A stretch of DNA of 64,000 nucleotides from Stenopsyche tienmushanensis (GCA_008973525.1 WACJ01000406.1:930001-994000); one strand, 5' to 3'; positions 30,190-43,712 are shown, counted from the first letter of the stretch. The notes: generated by a model from the letters alone, not told the origin. Program-made: numbers and translations.

Positions 30190-30740
30190 TGAGTGAAAGA
30201 TCTATCTTGACAAATATCGTCTAGTGATAATTAATATTGTTATACCTTCTGCCACAAAAGACAAATATTTTATGTGGTTTGTACATAATTAGCTTTTCAT
30301 TGTGAATTACCACTCAGAAGTGCGTGAAATGGATACTTCGGACGCGTTCGAAGCATTTTAAATTGTTCACAAAACAGCAGTGACCTCGCCCTGCCAATTC
30401 TACGGTCTGTGAATGTTCAAATGAACGACTTAGTTTTTATATTATGTATAATTTGATATGAATAGTGTGAGAACATCAAAACAAATTTTGTCTGTGTTGG
30501 TGATTGAATAAGAATTTTACTGATCTACATACGTGCATATAGTGCTACAATTTATAAATTATTAATTTAGAGACGTCATTGCAAATGATTTATTGTAACT
30601 CTAAAAGTATATAATGTTATGTATGTACATATATCCATAGTAGATAATGGATGATAGTAAAAAATATTTTTAGATAATATAAAGAATTTTCTGACTGATT
30701 TTGTGGATAATTTTATCCATAGATATTATAATTTTTTATT
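30190..30740. other. Probable 3' UTR of the mannosidase gene
   Basis: AT-rich sequence right after the stop codon. The extent is unknown. AATAAA hexamers occur at 31183-31188 and 31207-31212, past the downstream MITE, so the UTR could include that element. Confidence 0.35.
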
Positions 30741-30745
30741 ATTAA

Positions 30746-31060
30746 CCCATTAAGTGTGAATGACATGAACGCTGCCATCTAATAAAATGCGCATCAGAAA
30801 GTGTTTGGTTATTGTTAAAAGTCTCAATAGGGCTACCATTTTCAATGAAAATGTTTTTATTACTTTGCATTCTTAATCAAAAATGTTATTCGACCATGGC
30901 AATATAGTATGAGAACTGTTTAAACACTTATTGTATAATTTCTATGGAAACGATTTGCTCAAAAGTAGTGAGTGAGTTATTATAAAAAAATATTTTTAAT
31001 ACATAATTAATATAAAACAAGCTTTCACCCCACAGCAAAATTAATTTTCCACTTAAGGGG
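30746..31060. mobile_element. TTAA-flanked MITE downstream of the mannosidase gene
   Basis: TTAA lies outside both ends (30742-30745 and 31061-31064). The left end CCCATTAAGTG pairs with the right-end complement CCCCTTAAGTG. At 315 bp with no ORF it is a non-autonomous piggyBac-type element. Its interior is unlike module C. Confidence 0.8.
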
Positions 31061-31214
31061 TTAATGATTTTATTTAAGCTGTGGATACTACAGCTGTAAA
31101 GTTATTTTTTACTGACTAAAAGTGACATGTAAATTATTAAATATATATAGTTTGTTGTTTGATTTGAATTATATTTAATATAAATAAACTTAATTTTGTA
31201 TTTTGCAATAAACC

Positions 31215-34060
31215 CTTAATTGAAATAATTAAATCCTAACCTACCTCTTCGATCTTTATTTTTTCTTCTTTTATGTATATGTTCAACCGTCTTACATTTC
31301 CCATCAGTTTTGATCTTTTTTTAAATTATTTTCTCAACTTTCGCACATTGCCGTGCAAACTTTGTATAATGTATCATATTATCATCGGATACGCAATGTA
31401 AATATAAATTACTCAAATTAATAGCCTAATATTAATATAATATAAGTAAAAAAAATAATTGCTTTCTGTATGGAATTTATGTTTTTGCATTTAAATGCAT
31501 TTTAATTTTATTGCATTTCCTGGAAAGTCTCATTTTTAAAAAAACAATTTTGTATAATTTCTATTTTCAATTTGTGTCATTTTAGAACTTTCTAGAAGAC
31601 TGGAAATAATAGAACAATTGTATCATATGTATATTTTTAAATTTGCCTCTATTAATTTTCCCTATATTTATGTCTTTAGGGTATTATAAGATTTTTGATA
31701 CATAACATCCAATCGCCATTACGAATTTAATTAAATAATTAGATGAATTGATATGGTCAGTTTCTAGATTGAATATTGTTGATTGGCCTAACTTTACACT
31801 GTTGATTGTTTTCTATTAATCCAATTTGTTGTTAGTAGATTAACTCAGAATATTAACGTACATCTCGTTATGCATATTATTTAAAAATATTAGAGAAATT
31901 TGTAATGAGATTAAAGAGTTTTATTGGAAAATATTTTGTGTATATATTTATATATTAACTCAATTATCATATTTAATTTATACATTGTTGCACTTTTATT
32001 CATTTGTGTTGTAATAAATCGTAAGCATTCGTTATGTTAATTTTCACATTAAATTTGTCAATTATTTGTGTGTTATATATTGAACGTTAGAACTCAATGC
32101 ATTTTAAAGATTCCTCATATTTTATCTTTCGTGCTGAAATAAAATTATTTAAATTAACTAGTAATTTCTGTTAGCAAAAATATAATTTTTTTTCCTAGAC
32201 ATCATCTGCTTTTGTTCCAAAAAAGATATGTATTTATAATAGAAACATATTTTTTATACTATTTTCCTGCATTTATACGATCAACTTAGCTGAGGTGAAT
32301 TTACTTTACTTGTTTAATATTTATAATTGACTTAAAAATTTCTTTATATTAAGAATAACTTATTTCTTGAATATTATAACTTTATTGTGAAACATGACAA
32401 ACGTCACAAAAAATAGATTCACCTCTCACAAACAGTATGCAAATAGTGAAACCTCAATTACATGGAGCATTTACTTATTATGATGTGTTTTTTTATATCA
32501 GTTTAATTTTTTATTTCAATAGGAATAAATGTTTTGTGATAAGCATTCCAGAAAATGAATGTTTGGTTTAGAACTTTTATTTTAATATTCAGACTATAAA
32601 GTTCCGTATAATCAAGGTTTCCAATGTTCTCTTATATTTTCATGTGTTTGTATGACCAATTTATCACAGTTCGATGTTTAAAAATTACCAGAATTATAGC
32701 AATTTTGTTAGGATATGTTGCAACTAGTTTTGTGATATAAAATATATTTATTACTTTAATCATTGTATGATCTTTTATTTGCTTCCTCGCATTATCAAAA
32801 GATTGCTGTTGTCGAAATCAAAAAACGGCGTATGAAATGCGTTCATTTTCCGTCATGGATGTATTTTTAGTTTCGAACAATATCCAGCAATCTTATGATA
32901 ATTTTCTTCATACAATTTTAAATGCTTTACAATATATAAAATAAAACAAACTATTTAATATAAGATTTATCAATAATAGTAAAACGAATTATACCATAAT
33001 AAAAGTTTTGATAAAAATCGAACAATTTTTACACTGATTTCTTTAACAATCCATGACCATTGTGTCCAAATATCAATACTATAAGATTTTGAAAAAAAGT
33101 TGTGGATCTAATATTTATTATATATTATACTGTATATTACAAAATATCAACCGTTGTTTAATTTATTTTTGATAACTTGTATACTTATAAATTAATCATT
33201 TTGACACCATAACAAAAAAAAACGCACGAGTACACTTATATATAATGGCGTAATACCACTTTTTATACATATGGTACTATTCAAATCACGTCACGCACTT
33301 TAAAACTCTTCGTACAAATTATATATAGTTTAGTTTGTTTGTATTTGAGAATAATTTTAGAACACTCTCAAATAAGCAGATTTATTTATTATTAAAACAT
33401 GAAAATGTTACATCAACACTTGCTTTTTCTGAGGAGCGTAACAATTTCGGACTTAGCATTTGATTGCAACATGTTGCAGAACTTATTTTTTCTACAAATA
33501 TAAGCATTAAAATAAATATTTGTACAGTTATACTTTTATTTTTATATTCTAGTGGTCTTGTTTTATATCTATTTAAAAATATCTAACATAAAACATTAAA
33601 ATTATCATCCAATTGGTTGGTAATGTAAAGAATAAATAAACATTAAAATAAATTATTTATCATTTAAAAGGTTTGTGGTAATTTTCCTTTTTATTGTATT
33701 CATTGAATCAGAATTATTACATCTATTATTGTTAATCTGTTGAGAACTTCTTAATACTGGTTTTATTTCTAAATTATCAAAATCTACAACCATTTTTATC
33801 CTAGAAAAACTAGGTGAGCTTTCTTTTGTAGAAAAATGCTTCAGCGTATCTTACTACTCATTGAATTTTTAAAATTTTTGAACTAGAAAATTCACCCTTT
33901 AATATGAGAATTTTCCAAAACTCCAGACATTAGTTTCAATATTTTCATCTAAGAATGCAAACACGCCCTTATTTAATAAGCTGAAAATGTTGAGCTAAAT
34001 GTTTTACAATTTTAATATTTATTTCAATGTTATTATAAAATAGATTAAACCTATAAAAAT
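31215..34060. other. Extremely AT-rich stretch without recognised genes
   Basis: Nearly 3 kb with long A/T runs and almost no ORFs longer than 60 codons. It may include the 3' UTR of the upstream gene. No RNA gene was seen. Confidence 0.5.
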
Positions 34061-34179
34061 AAATGCCTTATTCGTTAATAACTATCATCACCGTCGGATG
34101 GCGCTCGGACTCTCATGCTCGTTAATTTACACGTTGTTGCATTTCATATTTCTCTATTTCGTTTCATTATATATTAAAG

Positions 34180-34400
34180 TTATGCCATGACTGCACAAAT
34201 TACAGCAAAAAAAAAACACGACAAATAATTGAGGGCGATGCAAGAGTACACGAACACGCCAGACCCAGCCTTGACCAGCTCCATATCAAGTCCTTTTCGC
34301 TCTGTATTTCGCGAGGTATCTTCAATCACGAACACCACGCCCTTCCAGCTTTCATTCTGACATGGTTGAACTGCTTTTTTTGCCATCCAATCTGAACATA
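34180..34400 (-). other. Short open frame of unknown nature
   Basis: A 68-codon frame with GC-richer codons than the surroundings, containing ESWKGVVFVIEDTSRNTERK and a hydrophobic C-terminus. I recognise no domain and no clear splice sites. It could be an orphan exon, a mobile-element remnant or chance. Confidence 0.2.
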
Positions 34401-34409
34401 ATTCACTTG

Positions 34410-35035
34410 GCTCTATTTCAACTTGTCACTCTAATGAAATTAAAAGCAATCATATTACTCTGTGTAAAACACACTTTAAAAGCTGATCTAGATGAGATTT
34501 ACGTCCGAGACTGACGTCGGCTAAATGGAACACTTCTTTAGCGTACAATATTAGATGATTAACATGCCATAACCATAAGCTAGTTTGCAGTTATTTAATA
34601 AAATCCCGAATATTTGTTCACATTCAGAATGTTGCGTGATTGAAGCATAAAGGACTTTACGTCCTTTTTATGAAGCCGCGTGTGAATGTTGAACGCAATA
34701 TTTTGAGCAAATGGTGCATCACAATGTACATTATGTCCTTTTACTTTTTCAATTAGAATAGATCATAGAAGAAATTGCGTGCTAATCCTAAAAAATATTT
34801 TCAGGAAAAGGTATATAATGTTCACATACTGTGAGATACCATATTATGAATTTTAGCTTTTACAGACGACCATGGCCATATGCTAACAATATATATATGG
34901 TTCAATTCAATCAGCGAAATGTTTGAGTGATCATATGGTCACACGCCAAATATACCTATGATTATGCGAAATCGAATTTTAATTCCGATATTTTACTAGA
35001 ATATACACATTTTATGAATTTAAATCCTTTTTGAA
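34410..35035. other. Intergenic, no recognised gene
   Basis: AT-rich. A small hairpin (AAAGGAC TTTAC GTCCTTT) occurs near 34650-34668. Nothing else was recognised. Confidence 0.4.
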
Positions 35036-35039
35036 GTGA

Positions 35040-35762
35040 AATTTCTATCGGCGCAGTAGACCAAATTAGGCTGAACGTCACGAAAAGTGAAACTTCAAGC
35101 GGCCATTGGTCGGAAAGAGAAAAATAATCGTTTGTAGTGCGTCTGTGTCTGTCGCATACATCATAAAGTCGCTATATGCATGCGCCGCGCCGCCTTTATC
35201 GTGTGTGTATGTGTGTAGACCAGTACTAAGCATATTTTATTATATATTACACAACATAAAGCGCAATCACAAGCACAAATGGAAAAAAAAATATAGCATA
35301 AAATCAACTTTTCCTTGGAGCTAAGAAGTTTCACTTCTATCGCAAGACAGTCTAGGGGGTGGACGGGCCTCAAAACGAAAAGACTCTCTTCTCTATATAA
35401 ATTTTTGTTCTACATGAAAGAAAGAGAGATCTGGCTGCGGAAGGACATCCTCCCGCAGCCAAGGCCAACCGCCAACTCTTCTCAACTCTCGCCTCCTGCG
35501 CATCACCACCCAACCGGCAACGGTGCACACGCAAGAAGCGATGTGCACCGTGTGATGATAACCCAAATGAAACGATGTTTATGTTTACGCGAAGAAATGA
35601 ACGTATATTGTGTGCTATCGATAGTGTGATTCATATATACAAGCTTTATATACGCTGCGGTGGTTCTGATAGATAAGTGGATTTATACGGACGATTAGTG
35701 GCAGACATATAGCATCTAAGTTTGTGATGATTTAAAATTAGATCACTACTCAAATGGTTTAT
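35040..35762. repeat. Composite MITE: modules A, B and C joined
   Basis: 35066-35350 matches module A (ends CGAAAAGTGAAACTTC and GTTTCACTTCTATCGC). 35345-35560 matches the reverse complement of the GC-rich module B at 7210-7412 (GGCTGCGGAAGGACATCCTC). 35560-35762 matches module C, including TATTGTGTGCTATCGATAG and the end CACTACTCAAATGG. The three modules occur singly elsewhere in the window, so this is either the longest surviving copy of one parent element or a chain of insertions. ORFs across it are chance. Confidence 0.7.
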
Positions 35763-35764
35763 CT

Positions 35765-37135
35765 TAGAAAAATCCCTCAAACTTGTATCCATTTATAATC
35801 AAGCTCGATATTCGCGCAACGTTAAATCATTGAACATTTTTATAAAAGATTTATAGAAATATTTCAATGTTGAATTATACAAACTACTCCGTCTAATTTA
35901 CGATTATTCGTGTAAGACATTAATTGTTTTACGGCCGTTTCATTCAACGTCGCCCTCGCCGTTCGACACTTCCACAACCGAACTGGTAAGACGTCCTCCT
36001 AGCACAAATTGATTTTAGAAATTATCAATAAGTATTAAGATAAAATTTTACAGACGCATTTCACCTAATGTCACGATCGACATTTTTTCGGATCCTACGG
36101 TTATCATAATTTCCTAACGCGCTCGTAAAATGCCCTTTTTTCATTCGCCTCTTCCAAACCGGATAATGTATGTACGTTTTGGAATCAAAAAACGTACTAA
36201 CGCGTCGACTCCCGTATAACATCATAATCTAGTCGCTGAATCTCGCGAATAAATTGTGAACTTGACCAAACTATTATTTTTGTATTGGTTCCATGCCAAA
36301 ATACATCGATGTTTGTGCAATAACTGTCACGTTTTCGATTTAAACGACTTTCATGAGTTGACAGCATTGCGAGCCGCTAATTTTGATCGACTTTGAAAGA
36401 CATTTTTCCTTAGATTTTGCTTGCCGTCATTTTTGCTTAATGTACAATTATGCCATTAGTAATGTACAAAAAAACGGCTTAGATATCTATTACAAATTGA
36501 TGTTAAAACTTTTTAATATCCTAATTATTTTTTTAAATTATAAGCCATCAATCGTGTGTTACAAAAGCAAAGCAAGCTGTTCATATTGAACTAAATTTGA
36601 TCAATGTTTTTATTTACGATGGAAGCATTATTTATATCCACTTCATTAGCAATGATTTATTTATCTAACTTTTGTAATAGAATTGGATCACAAAATAATA
36701 GCATATTTTACATATGTTCTAACACAAAATCTATTTTTGCATATCCATTAAGAATAGCAGTGATAACACTCTAACTAATCAAATTGGCATGCCATATGCT
36801 TTAATTTTCACCAATTAGGTTATCAGAATATATCATTTATCCGTATTAACCACTAAAATTATGATCCAAACCAACAAAGTATGCACTTCATTGATAAGAG
36901 TAGCATTCGATTAAATATAGGATGATGGACATTTTTATTTTTGAACTACCAACAAGAAAGCAAATTCTTTAATAATGATCTTTTTCCAGGCAAAATCTAG
37001 TGAAATATTAAACATAATATTATAGGTATATTTTTATTAATCTTATGGTGAATTATTTAGTAATATATGGCAAAAACCTTGGAAGGTTATAAGGTTGAAT
37101 AATATGTGCTCCGTTCGAAAAACATTTTGCCAAAA
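35765..37135. other. Intergenic, no recognised gene
   Basis: AT-rich. 35930-36250 is more balanced in composition. No protein or RNA gene was recognised. Confidence 0.4.
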
Positions 37136-37139
37136 AAAT

Positions 37140-37560
37140 CCCAATTTTTGGATGAATGGATGTGTGAACAAGCAAAATTGTCGAGTTTAGGATGATACCA
37201 GCACCAGCACCAAATACATCCCGAGAAAGTCACTGCTTGGTGAGGATTTTGGTCTGGTGGAATCATCAGTTCACGATGAATATTCTGCACGAGCGATTTG
37301 AGGGCATAGTTATCTCGCGCGCTATCTCGAACTGATCACCAGGATCGCACGATTTAACGCCTTTAGACTTCTTTCTTTGGAGTTATCTTAAATCACAGGC
37401 CTATGCTTATAAACTAAAAACAATTGATGGTCTCAAAGTCAAAAAAAAAGAACGCCATCTAGCAAATTCAGCCAGATTTACGTGATAAAGACATAGAAAA
37501 TTAGACCTCTCGAATACGTACCACTGAGCAAAATCGCAGTAGATATTTGAATGTTGTTAT
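37140..37560 (+). pseudogene. Decayed mariner-superfamily (DDE_3-type) transposase fragment
   Basis: Scattered frames give HPEKVTAW and FWSGGII (37221-37268), then GSHDLTPLDFFLWSYLKSQA and YKLKTIDGLKVK (37345-37440). The order is that of a transposase class common in insect genomes, with the third catalytic aspartate in LTPLDFF. The middle part with the second aspartate is unreadable, and stops and frameshifts are numerous. Both ends are missing. Confidence 0.75.
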
Positions 37561-37564
37561 ATTT

Positions 37565-40500
37565 TATATTTAATGCCATAAAATGTTCTTTCAAATAAAT
37601 AGAAAATTAAGTAGATATTTTGCATATAAATTGTTTTATTTACATTTAAAAGTTGAGCGTTCTTATTGAAATATTCTATAGATTCAAAATTATGTTACTT
37701 TCTCAATTAATTCATAGATCCCATCTTACCCAATTCCAAATGCTTATATTGATTATCATGATCGTTAAAAATAAATAAAAAATATATACAAATAGTAGAT
37801 ATTATATCTGATTTATGAGTGATATCAATCCGTAAGTTATACAAATACAAATCCATGCCAATAGATTTATTAACCAAAATTCAATCAACGACCAGTATCA
37901 TCATTTTCATCTACACTAGATATAATACACGTGATTTTGAAATAAAAAAATATATAAGAAAGTGTACTAATTATTTTGAACATCAATTATTTAATCGTAA
38001 CTTGTATCCATCGCGCAAGAAAGATTTATCATTAGATGTTGCGTTCAATTAAGCTGACGAAACAAACATCAATTGAATGCATATGATGTCATCTACGATT
38101 TACAGACGATATCCTAGAAAATTTTCGTTCCTTAATTCAAGCAAAAAAACATTTTCGGCGATCCCGTGATCTTAATCAGGACCTGAACCGATCTCTGCTA
38201 TCTCATAGCCACACGCTACTCCAAATTATCGGTGAACATCTATTTTATAGCATTGTACAATATATTTGAAGCAACAATATTCAATCTATCGCATTGATGA
38301 TAAGATTAACATTAAATTTTAACAGAAGCTAATAATTACCAAAAGATTTATGGAGCTTGACACAAATGGCAAAAAATACTTGATACAAATAGCTAAATGG
38401 GTAAATAAAATAAAATAAATATGGGGATGATATAAAAGAATATAAACACGCTTGAAAGGTCTGTGTCCTGTATTGAATTCTTTCTTGGGTGTTGATTCAG
38501 TGAAACATAATGGTATACAAATAAATATAGTATTCGTAGAATACACTTTGCTATTGGTAAATGACGATTAAATATATTATTTATTGCGCTTCCTAACAAA
38601 TTGTAAATATAAACTATTTATCCGGGAAGACGAGTTAACCGCCGATAAAAGTGTAATATTCTGGGAGCGTATGAGGATATTTATCAATCATTGAATACTG
38701 ATAAAATTATACATATATTTTCCTTGTAGGATAGGTGACATTCATTACCAATCTCTATTTGTACAATCAGAAATAAGAATGATATCATTACGATGTTTTC
38801 TAATCAGAAAGACGTGACCTAAATCACTGCTTATTTACATACTTTCACGATAGCCATCTTATTTGCTAATGGACCATTGTAGCATGTTGTCCAACCATAA
38901 GAATCATGTGGGAATTTCCTTCACATATCACTCATAAAGTACTGGAATTACCATCAATAAATGCAAGGTCCTTGCATTTTAATAGTCAGCTCAACTAGAA
39001 TAAACTAGGAAACACGGATGATGCCATTATTGAAGATATTAAAGCGTAAAGGTCATTCGTTAATCGTAAAAGAGCTGATCCTGTTCAAAATACGGCAATA
39101 TTTTTCAGTTTCAACAATTGTTTAGCGCGTCTATTAAACAGGACGATGTTTAATTGAATCGAATTGTTTGGCAATTGTTAAGTTCCCACGCGACTGAAGA
39201 ACGATTGTTGTTCTTTATCTGGTATTAAGTCATTCCATTGAAGTACAAAATGTGTAATCTAACGGAAACCGTTTATTCTTTGGCCCTGGATAAAATTAAT
39301 TTACTATCAATAACAACTTCAATGGCTTATGAATGAAAATGATTTTCATTTTCTATTGAAGTCCACGCGTTGTTTGGATTATTATCATTTGATGTGCTGA
39401 AAGAAACTCCGCAAATCAAGTTCCTATTGATTCATAAATACACTTTTATATTAGATAAGACAGACAGAATGACATTTACTAATAAACACGCTAAAACCCA
39501 TAATTCGATCCAATTCATTTTAAAATCAGACACGAAAAGATCATAATTGGTTATCTACCTATGAAAGTATATGAAGAAATCTTTCCATTGCTTGCATATT
39601 TTATCTGCTGTATCATATGCAAGTTACTGCATTTCGAAGAAAAATATTGCATATATCGCATATTTTTTTTAGTATCTATTTCGTTTAGATAATTGAGTAA
39701 ATGCAGAATTGCTATTTTATTTGAATTCTAAATGAAATCATCCCTTATCATATAATTGATGTGAATACACTGTATATGTATTCAATGAATACATAATCCA
39801 TTTTCAATTGAATTTCCATCAGTAGACGTTGCTTCATGAAATACAATATATGTCAGCACGATAAAAACTAAAAATAGTTCATAATTGATTGATTCGGCCG
39901 AATTCTCAATATACACTTTTTGAAAAACCGAAAGAACTGATATACACAGAGAAACCCTTTGAAAATGGATGACGGCCTTTAAACAGCACCGCGGAAATAA
40001 AGCGATCAAAATGCTTCCAATGAAATAGACAGGCAGCACAAGCAAACAATGCCGACGAGATATTTCCAAAACACATCATGAGCACGTCTAAATCTTTATT
40101 TGGCTAATTTACAAGAATAAAAATATTGATTTACATAGTCCTCTGCTAAGAAGCCGCCATCTGCTCGCATATTCGCCTAATATCAAAGCAGATTTATTTC
40201 AATTATACCGGCATTATATATAGTATCGGTATTTAAATGAGTCGATTGTAAATTTATTATGTAAACTTTCACCTATTGTTCCCAGAGACCGTGACCTCCG
40301 CATGTTCTTATGGATCATAAACGACTCTCATTGTTATTGTTTCTCTGATCAAAATATGCATCCGAGAGACGAGCGTCACTTGCACAAGGAATTGCCCACG
40401 TACGGCGTCAATGTGTAATTGTTTGTGGCAAACGTGACAGACGTTATTGCAGGTTCATTGTTAGGTTGTAAATAAACGGGGTTGTACCTTCCCGATTTAA

Positions 40501-41405
40501 TCTGTGCCCTAAACAAGCACCGTTCAAATTTATAGCGAGTCGACTTTGTAATGGATGAGGCTGTTGGGGTATTTTCGAGCCATTATTTTTCTGTGTCTCA
40601 TTGAATAGACACGACAAAAATATCCAAATTCATATTTAATATTATGTTAAACGTTGTTATTCATCGTTATCGTCACTTGAACTCTTTTTCTTCTTATTTC
40701 TAAACCCAATTTTGTTACCTTCTATATCATTTTGAATTTATCTGACTCCATAAGAAAAAGCCTCCCCATTTTTTAATTGCAATTATAATATATACAATGC
40801 TGAGGTCATGCTAGTTAGAATCGTTTTGAGGTGCATTTCTATTTATATATCAAGTAAAGTAACTCAGTATTTAAAATCACTCGAATTTCATATCGAGAGT
40901 ACCAAATCTTAACCACATGCTGTTTTGTTCAGAAATATTACTCAGCTCTATAGTTTCTGTTTTTGGTCATTCAAATTATGCAGCATTTAATAGATACATT
41001 TTACAGGAAATCTGAAGAATAAATTTTCCATGAAAAAATATATGACCAAAGATCACAGTGGATGATAATCATCGTCAATTACGATAATTTATGAAAATAC
41101 GTCTTGTTTGGGAGACTAATTCAGCTTCAAAGGCTTAAAAGAATACGATGATTTTGCTGAAAATACGTAAAACAGCACTCTTTCGATGGAATAATCTAAT
41201 TTTATTTCGTAAACATAAGGTATAAAATATATTAACGCATTTCCTCAAATATTTCATCGCATGCAATTTATATATGTACTAGGAAAAAATGTTTAGCATT
41301 AAGTCATCGGTGTGAATAACCCCTAAACAAGGTGATACAAAATATACTCGATGTTTTATAATGGATAATAATATACATTACCTGAATTGATCATTAGAAA
41401 ATGCT
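37565..41405. other. Intergenic, no recognised gene
   Basis: Mostly AT-rich unique-looking DNA. The minus-strand ORF at 39782-40069 is hydrophobic but matches no family I know. 40270-40570 is a GC-richer patch that could be conserved non-coding sequence. Confidence 0.4.
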
Positions 41406-41412
41406 CCAAATA

Positions 41413-42457
41413 TCCTGAAAGTAAGTGTACTGTAATAATAACGCTCGAGTTTTTTGAGCGACTTGAATTGGAAGGTGAGGATTTTCTGAGCTCTGTTGTG
41501 ACTGGAGATAAAAAGTGGATGGCTTCATACCATAAAAATCACAATTTCGGGTGAAATAATCATGGCCTCAGTGTTTTGGAATCGAAAAAGCATCATTTTG
41601 GTCGAATTTCTGCCTCAGGGAGAACCATCACGACGATATTATGAGACCCTAAAAAAGCTCAAATAATCATTCAAAACAAAAGAAGGAGCATGCTGACGAG
41701 AGAAGTGTGATTGTTACACGATAATGCCCGTATTTACACAGCCTCAGCCACCAAAGTGCTTTTGGATTTATTTGATTGGGATGTTTTGAACAACTTTCCT
41801 GTGTTCACCTCTCTGAAGTCACACATGAGTGGAATTAATATGAAAGAGGTTCTGAAGTGAGCAAAAGCTTGTGCCACGATTTACCACACGAACGACATCT
41901 AAAAATCTAGTACACTTACTTTCTGAATTTAACTTCTAATTGGATACTTTTGGCTGCAGTGCTATCTCTGATAGACGAAGTGCTGCATTTACGTTCAGTC
42001 TATTCCTTTATATCGATTTTATTAAGGACATGTATGAACATTTTTAATAAATTAATTAATAAAACTAGATTAAAAATAATAGATTTATAGCTTTACAACT
42101 TAACGATGGATATTCATTTTGCACTGCTATTCAAAACTGAGGCAATGTTAATGTTTTGTGTTTGAATATCAGAATGGCATCCGAAGACAACTCACAGTTT
42201 TAGTTACTAAGGCGATCTTGGACTTATTTGGTAGGGATGTTTGAACCACCCCCCGTACTCCCCTGACTTGACGCCTTCAGATTATCATATTTCCCCTCTC
42301 TGAAAGAACATATGGGTGGAATTAATTTTTTTTGCAGAAAGAGGTGCTGAAGTAGGGGAAGAAGCTATCGAGAGAGTTCTTCGAGGAGGGCATTATGTTG
42401 AAAAATATTTAACAAGCGTATCAACAATATAAAAATTTAGTACACTTACTTTTGGGA
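41413..42457 (+). mobile_element. Mariner element with terminal repeats and a duplicated 3' half
   Basis: The left end TCCTGAAAGTAAGTGTACT (41413-41431) pairs with the right-end complement TCCCAAAAGTAAGTGTACT (42457-42439), and TA lies outside each. Coding remnants start at 41455: LELEGEDFLSSVVTGDKKWM (first catalytic aspartate), RRSMLTRE, LLHDNARIYTASATKVLLDL (second aspartate). A further right-end motif, GTACACTTACTTTC, occurs at 41910-41923. A second 3' half then follows at 42205-42457 (TKAILDLF, PPYSPDLTPSDYH). The N-terminal DNA-binding region is missing. Confidence 0.75.
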
Positions 42458-42657
42458 TATGCCTCGTATGAGCATTAAGCTCTTTCATTCTTGGCCAAAA
42501 AAAAAGTTCTCCATCATTAACAATATTTGATGAAATAAAAGCCATTTTTCAATGAGGACAATTTCGGGACAATATATCCCTAAAATGAAAAAAATCTGGG
42601 ACTGAAATATTTATGTATCAAAAATATGAAAAAAACACAGTTTTATTATGTTTTTAA

Positions 42658-42895
42658 CCTCTAAAGTGCTAAGATACGATAAATCGTCGATTGTAAAACT
42701 AAGGAAGACTCCAAACAATGATCGCTATTGGCTCATGGATTACATCAAAATGCTCGAAACGATTAATTTCTATGTGTCAGGGTATCAGTGCTTAGCCTTA
42801 TGGTATATTGCTTATATGTTAGCGCGATCAAACAAAAAAGAGAAAGGTAGCAAATAAATTTCCGTTTATCAAAATACACCGTATCTACCAAAGGG
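42658..42895. mobile_element. Short TTAA-flanked MITE
   Basis: TTAA lies at 42654-42657 and 42896-42899. The left end CCTCTAAAGTGCTAAGATACG and right-end complement CCCTTTGGTAGATACGG are imperfect inverted repeats. It is 238 bp. It directly abuts module A (next feature). The 69-codon ORF spanning it is not supported as a gene. Confidence 0.55.
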
Positions 42896-42897
42896 TT

Positions 42898-43138
42898 AAG
42901 TGAAACTTCCATACTCTCTCCGTCGCACACGCGCGTATATAAATACGCTATGCGCATGCGCCGTACCGTCTCCATTGTTTGTATACATAACATAAAGCAA
43001 TCGAGAGCACTTTTTATATATTACACAAAGCCAAAGTGCAAAAAAAATAATAATATTCGTTAATAAATGGAATAAAAGCAGTACATAATATCAACTTTTC
43101 TTAATAGCTAAGAAGTTGCACTTCTACCGCGTGAGAAT
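42898..43138. repeat. MITE module A, copy 3
   Basis: Begins AAGTGAAACTTCC and ends GAAGTTGCACTTCTACCGCG, the same inverted ends as at 10.1 and 35.1 kb. It shares CGCATGCGCCGTACCG-like and TATATATTACACAAA segments with those copies. Confidence 0.7.
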
Positions 43139-43139
43139 A

Positions 43140-43640
43140 CTCACTTATTTATACTATTATTTGAACAAACAGACTAACATACAATTTTAGGATAGAAGTG
43201 GAGGAACGGACATTCAAATGATAATAACGAAGTCAAATGTTTATTTCAATTTCATAGCAACTTCAATCCTGGGATAATCCGGAACGGTTGGCAATCCTAT
43301 TTGGAAAACGTCGATATTTCATAATCTTCATAAGGATGTATCATTTAAAATGCTGTATTCTTAAATATGAAATATTAATTCAAAATAATTCGCGATGTTT
43401 TATGATCATTTTTTGAAATGCCCAATATTCTGCATGCTTCTATTCCGGTATTTTCATAGAGATTCTTACGCTTCCCGGAAGCTTATGTTTCGGGATGACG
43501 TCTGGAGTGCGTATGGCATAAGTACAGTAAATAGAGTATGCGTTTGGTTATATTTTCGCATGACATGATTCATATCAAAGTAGCGTATTTTGGCTTGGAG
43601 CTCAAAACAGTGAGGAGCGACGCAGAGTGGAGTTCGCTCA
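43140..43640. other. Flank upstream of the signal-peptide exon
   Basis: No coding sequence was recognised. The last 100 bases become GC-richer toward the start codon at 43670, as expected for a promoter or leader region. Confidence 0.35.
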
Positions 43641-43650
43641 GATCCACTTG

Positions 43651-43656
43651 TCAGTT
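43651..43656 (+). promoter_or_regulatory. Candidate arthropod initiator (TCAGTT)
   Basis: TCAGTT fits the arthropod Inr consensus TCAKTY. It lies about 18 bases before the ATG at 43670, which would give a very short leader. No TATA box was seen at the expected distance. Confidence 0.35.
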
Positions 43657-43669
43657 CTTCGTTGCCGCC

Positions 43670-43712
43670 ATGAAGAGCGCTGGTCTTCTGCTGGCTGCGC
43701 TGCTGCTCACCT
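43670..43712 (+). CDS. Candidate first coding exon with signal peptide (partial gene)
   Basis: The ATG sits in a strong context (GTTGCCGCCATGA). The exon encodes MKSAGLLLAALLLT plus one base. A basic residue followed by a leucine/alanine run is a classic cleavable signal-peptide core. A consensus donor, GTAAGT, follows immediately at 43713. The exon is GC-rich compared with its surroundings. Small first exons carrying only the start of the signal peptide are common in insect cuticle and other secreted-protein genes. I could not find the following exon inside the window, so the product is unknown. It could also be a chance match. Confidence 0.5.

Noticed and set aside
35106..35629. ORFs on both strands as genes
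   Set aside because: They span the joined MITE modules, and the frames are not shared with the other copies.
39782..40069. Minus-strand hydrophobic 95-codon frame as a possible receptor exon
   Set aside because: AT-rich DNA gives hydrophobic translations by chance. I found no signature motif or convincing splice sites.
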